A stretch of DNA of 64,000 nt from Streptococcus chenjunshii. GTDB taxonomy: Bacteria; Bacillota; Bacilli; Lactobacillales; Streptococcaceae. The position numbers and the translations under genes are program-made. The notes beneath the pieces are model-generated. The model did no database searches, was not told where the DNA came from, and worked only from the letters and a program-made list of their open reading frames with translations. Every line of letters begins with the position of its first letter. The stretch's first letter is position 1. Shown here in pieces: positions 63,481 to 64,000 of the stretch. The stretch is from positions 310,001-374,000 of the forward strand of contig NZ_CP031733.1 in NCBI RefSeq assembly GCF_003086355.1, given 5' to 3'.

Positions 63481-64000
63481 TGGGAATTGTCCGTAAAAAT
63501 TTTCTCATTGTCAGTTTAATGATTAGCCTGACCTTTCTTTTTCTGCTGGCGTTTCTTTACTTTGTCATGCCTATTTACTATAATGAAGCTAAAAAACAAG
63601 AACTTAGGCAGGATTTTGTCAGTACTGTCAGACAGGTAGATGGTCTCTCGAAAGATGATATCATTAAAAAAATGGCTGTCCAGGACCGTAAGCAGGTTAA
63701 TATTTTATATGTTTTATTCGACAGTTCTGGGGAAGTCATCTACCCTAACTTATCGGATGAAACTGTCAGTGACCAGGATCAAGACTATATTGAAGAAACA
63801 AATTATGATGAGATAGGAGCCTGGACCAAAGCCATAACCTCGGAAGAAGGGGAAAAATATACTGTTCAGGCTGAGTATGGTTTCAATTCGCTGTCCGCCG
63901 TCAGTCAGCTCTTGGTGACTTTTTACCCTTTTGTTATTCTGCTTGTTATCTCTTTGGCCGGTTTGGTGGCTTATGTTTACAGCCGTCTGTCCAACCAAAG
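63480..64000 (+). CDS. Sensor histidine kinase, N-terminal part (cut by window end)
   Basis: At least 173 residues. First membrane segment about 8-33, an extracellular sensor domain of about 110 residues with many acidic residues, and a second membrane segment about 145-168 (FYPFVILLVISLAGLVAYVY). The start ATG overlaps the regulator stop. The HAMP, dimerisation and ATPase domains would lie beyond the window. Partner of the preceding regulator. Confidence 0.88.
   Translation, partial: MGIVRKNFLIVSLMISLTFLFLLAFLYFVMPIYYNEAKKQELRQDFVSTVRQVDGLSKDDIIKKMAVQDRKQVNILYVLFDSSGEVIYPNLSDETVSDQDQDYIEETNYDEIGAWTKAITSEEGEKYTVQAEYGFNSLSAVSQLLVTFYPFVILLVISLAGLVAYVYSRLSNQ

Overview
The window reads as a chromosomal segment of a Streptococcus, most like the mutans group. 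The evidence is gene order and protein sequence: argH-rnpA-yidC-jag-rpmH, ksgA-rsgA-rpe-thiN-rmuC-yhaM-purR, rpsL-rpsG-fusA-gap-pgk, glnR-glnA, rpoY-rnjA, tsaB-rimI-tsaD and sbcD-sbcC are typical streptococcal neighbourhoods. Extended -10 promoters (TGnTATAAT) are common, as expected for streptococci. No complete prophage, CRISPR array or plasmid gene was seen.

Layout. 1-4350: argH, then RNase P protein, YidC1 and Jag, with three tandem structured repeats in front of jag. 4443-8093: an accessory island with three promoter-driven cassettes, each a DUF1310-type membrane-anchored protein followed by a lipase gene start. In cassettes 1 and 2 the lipase is only a 14- or 53-codon stub. In cassette 3 it is a full 435-residue lipase with a helical C-terminal domain, followed by two small helical proteins. 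This resembles a type VII secretion (T7SSb) lipase-toxin locus with a tandem array of candidate immunity genes. 8241-24201: rpmH, a ZIP metal transporter, an HxlR regulator opposite a flavin oxidoreductase/asd/hydrolase/MIF/DsbA-like run, a TMEM175-like channel, a nitronate monooxygenase-like gene, and tatD-rnmV ... ksgA. 24302-26159: an orphan pediocin-like immunity gene, tRNA-Ser(CGA), tRNA-Leu(CAG) and an IS30-family element with 14-bp direct repeats. 26362-32826: galM, rsgA-rpe-thiN-rmuC-yhaM and purR. 33086-42471: translation and central-metabolism genes (rpsL, rpsG, fusA, gap, pgk, glnRA) with one IS3 remnant. 42708-54055: a LysM-CHAP hydrolase, rnjA/rpoY, the tsa genes, azlCD, a MarR-controlled threonine aldolase, a flavoprotein and ilvD. 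55281-64000: sbcDC, a MIP18-like protein, a RocS-like protein, a small-peptide/CPBP region and a two-component system cut by the window end.

The most striking non-coding feature is a family of modular repeats of about 105-270 bp, BOX-like in style. They begin GAACACGGCCTAAA and end GGCCTTTGTATCTTA. They lie singly or in head-to-tail arrays of two, three or five. At every locus with a complete right end next to a gene, that end lies directly against the Shine-Dalgarno of a gene in the same orientation (jag, hxlR, TMEM175-like, SDR, sbcD, CPBP). The two ends, and an internal hairpin, differ between copies by compensating changes, which points to a selected fold in the 5' leaders of these mRNAs.

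Functional assignments rest on motifs read by eye; no database search was run. The toxin/immunity reading of the lipase island is inference.
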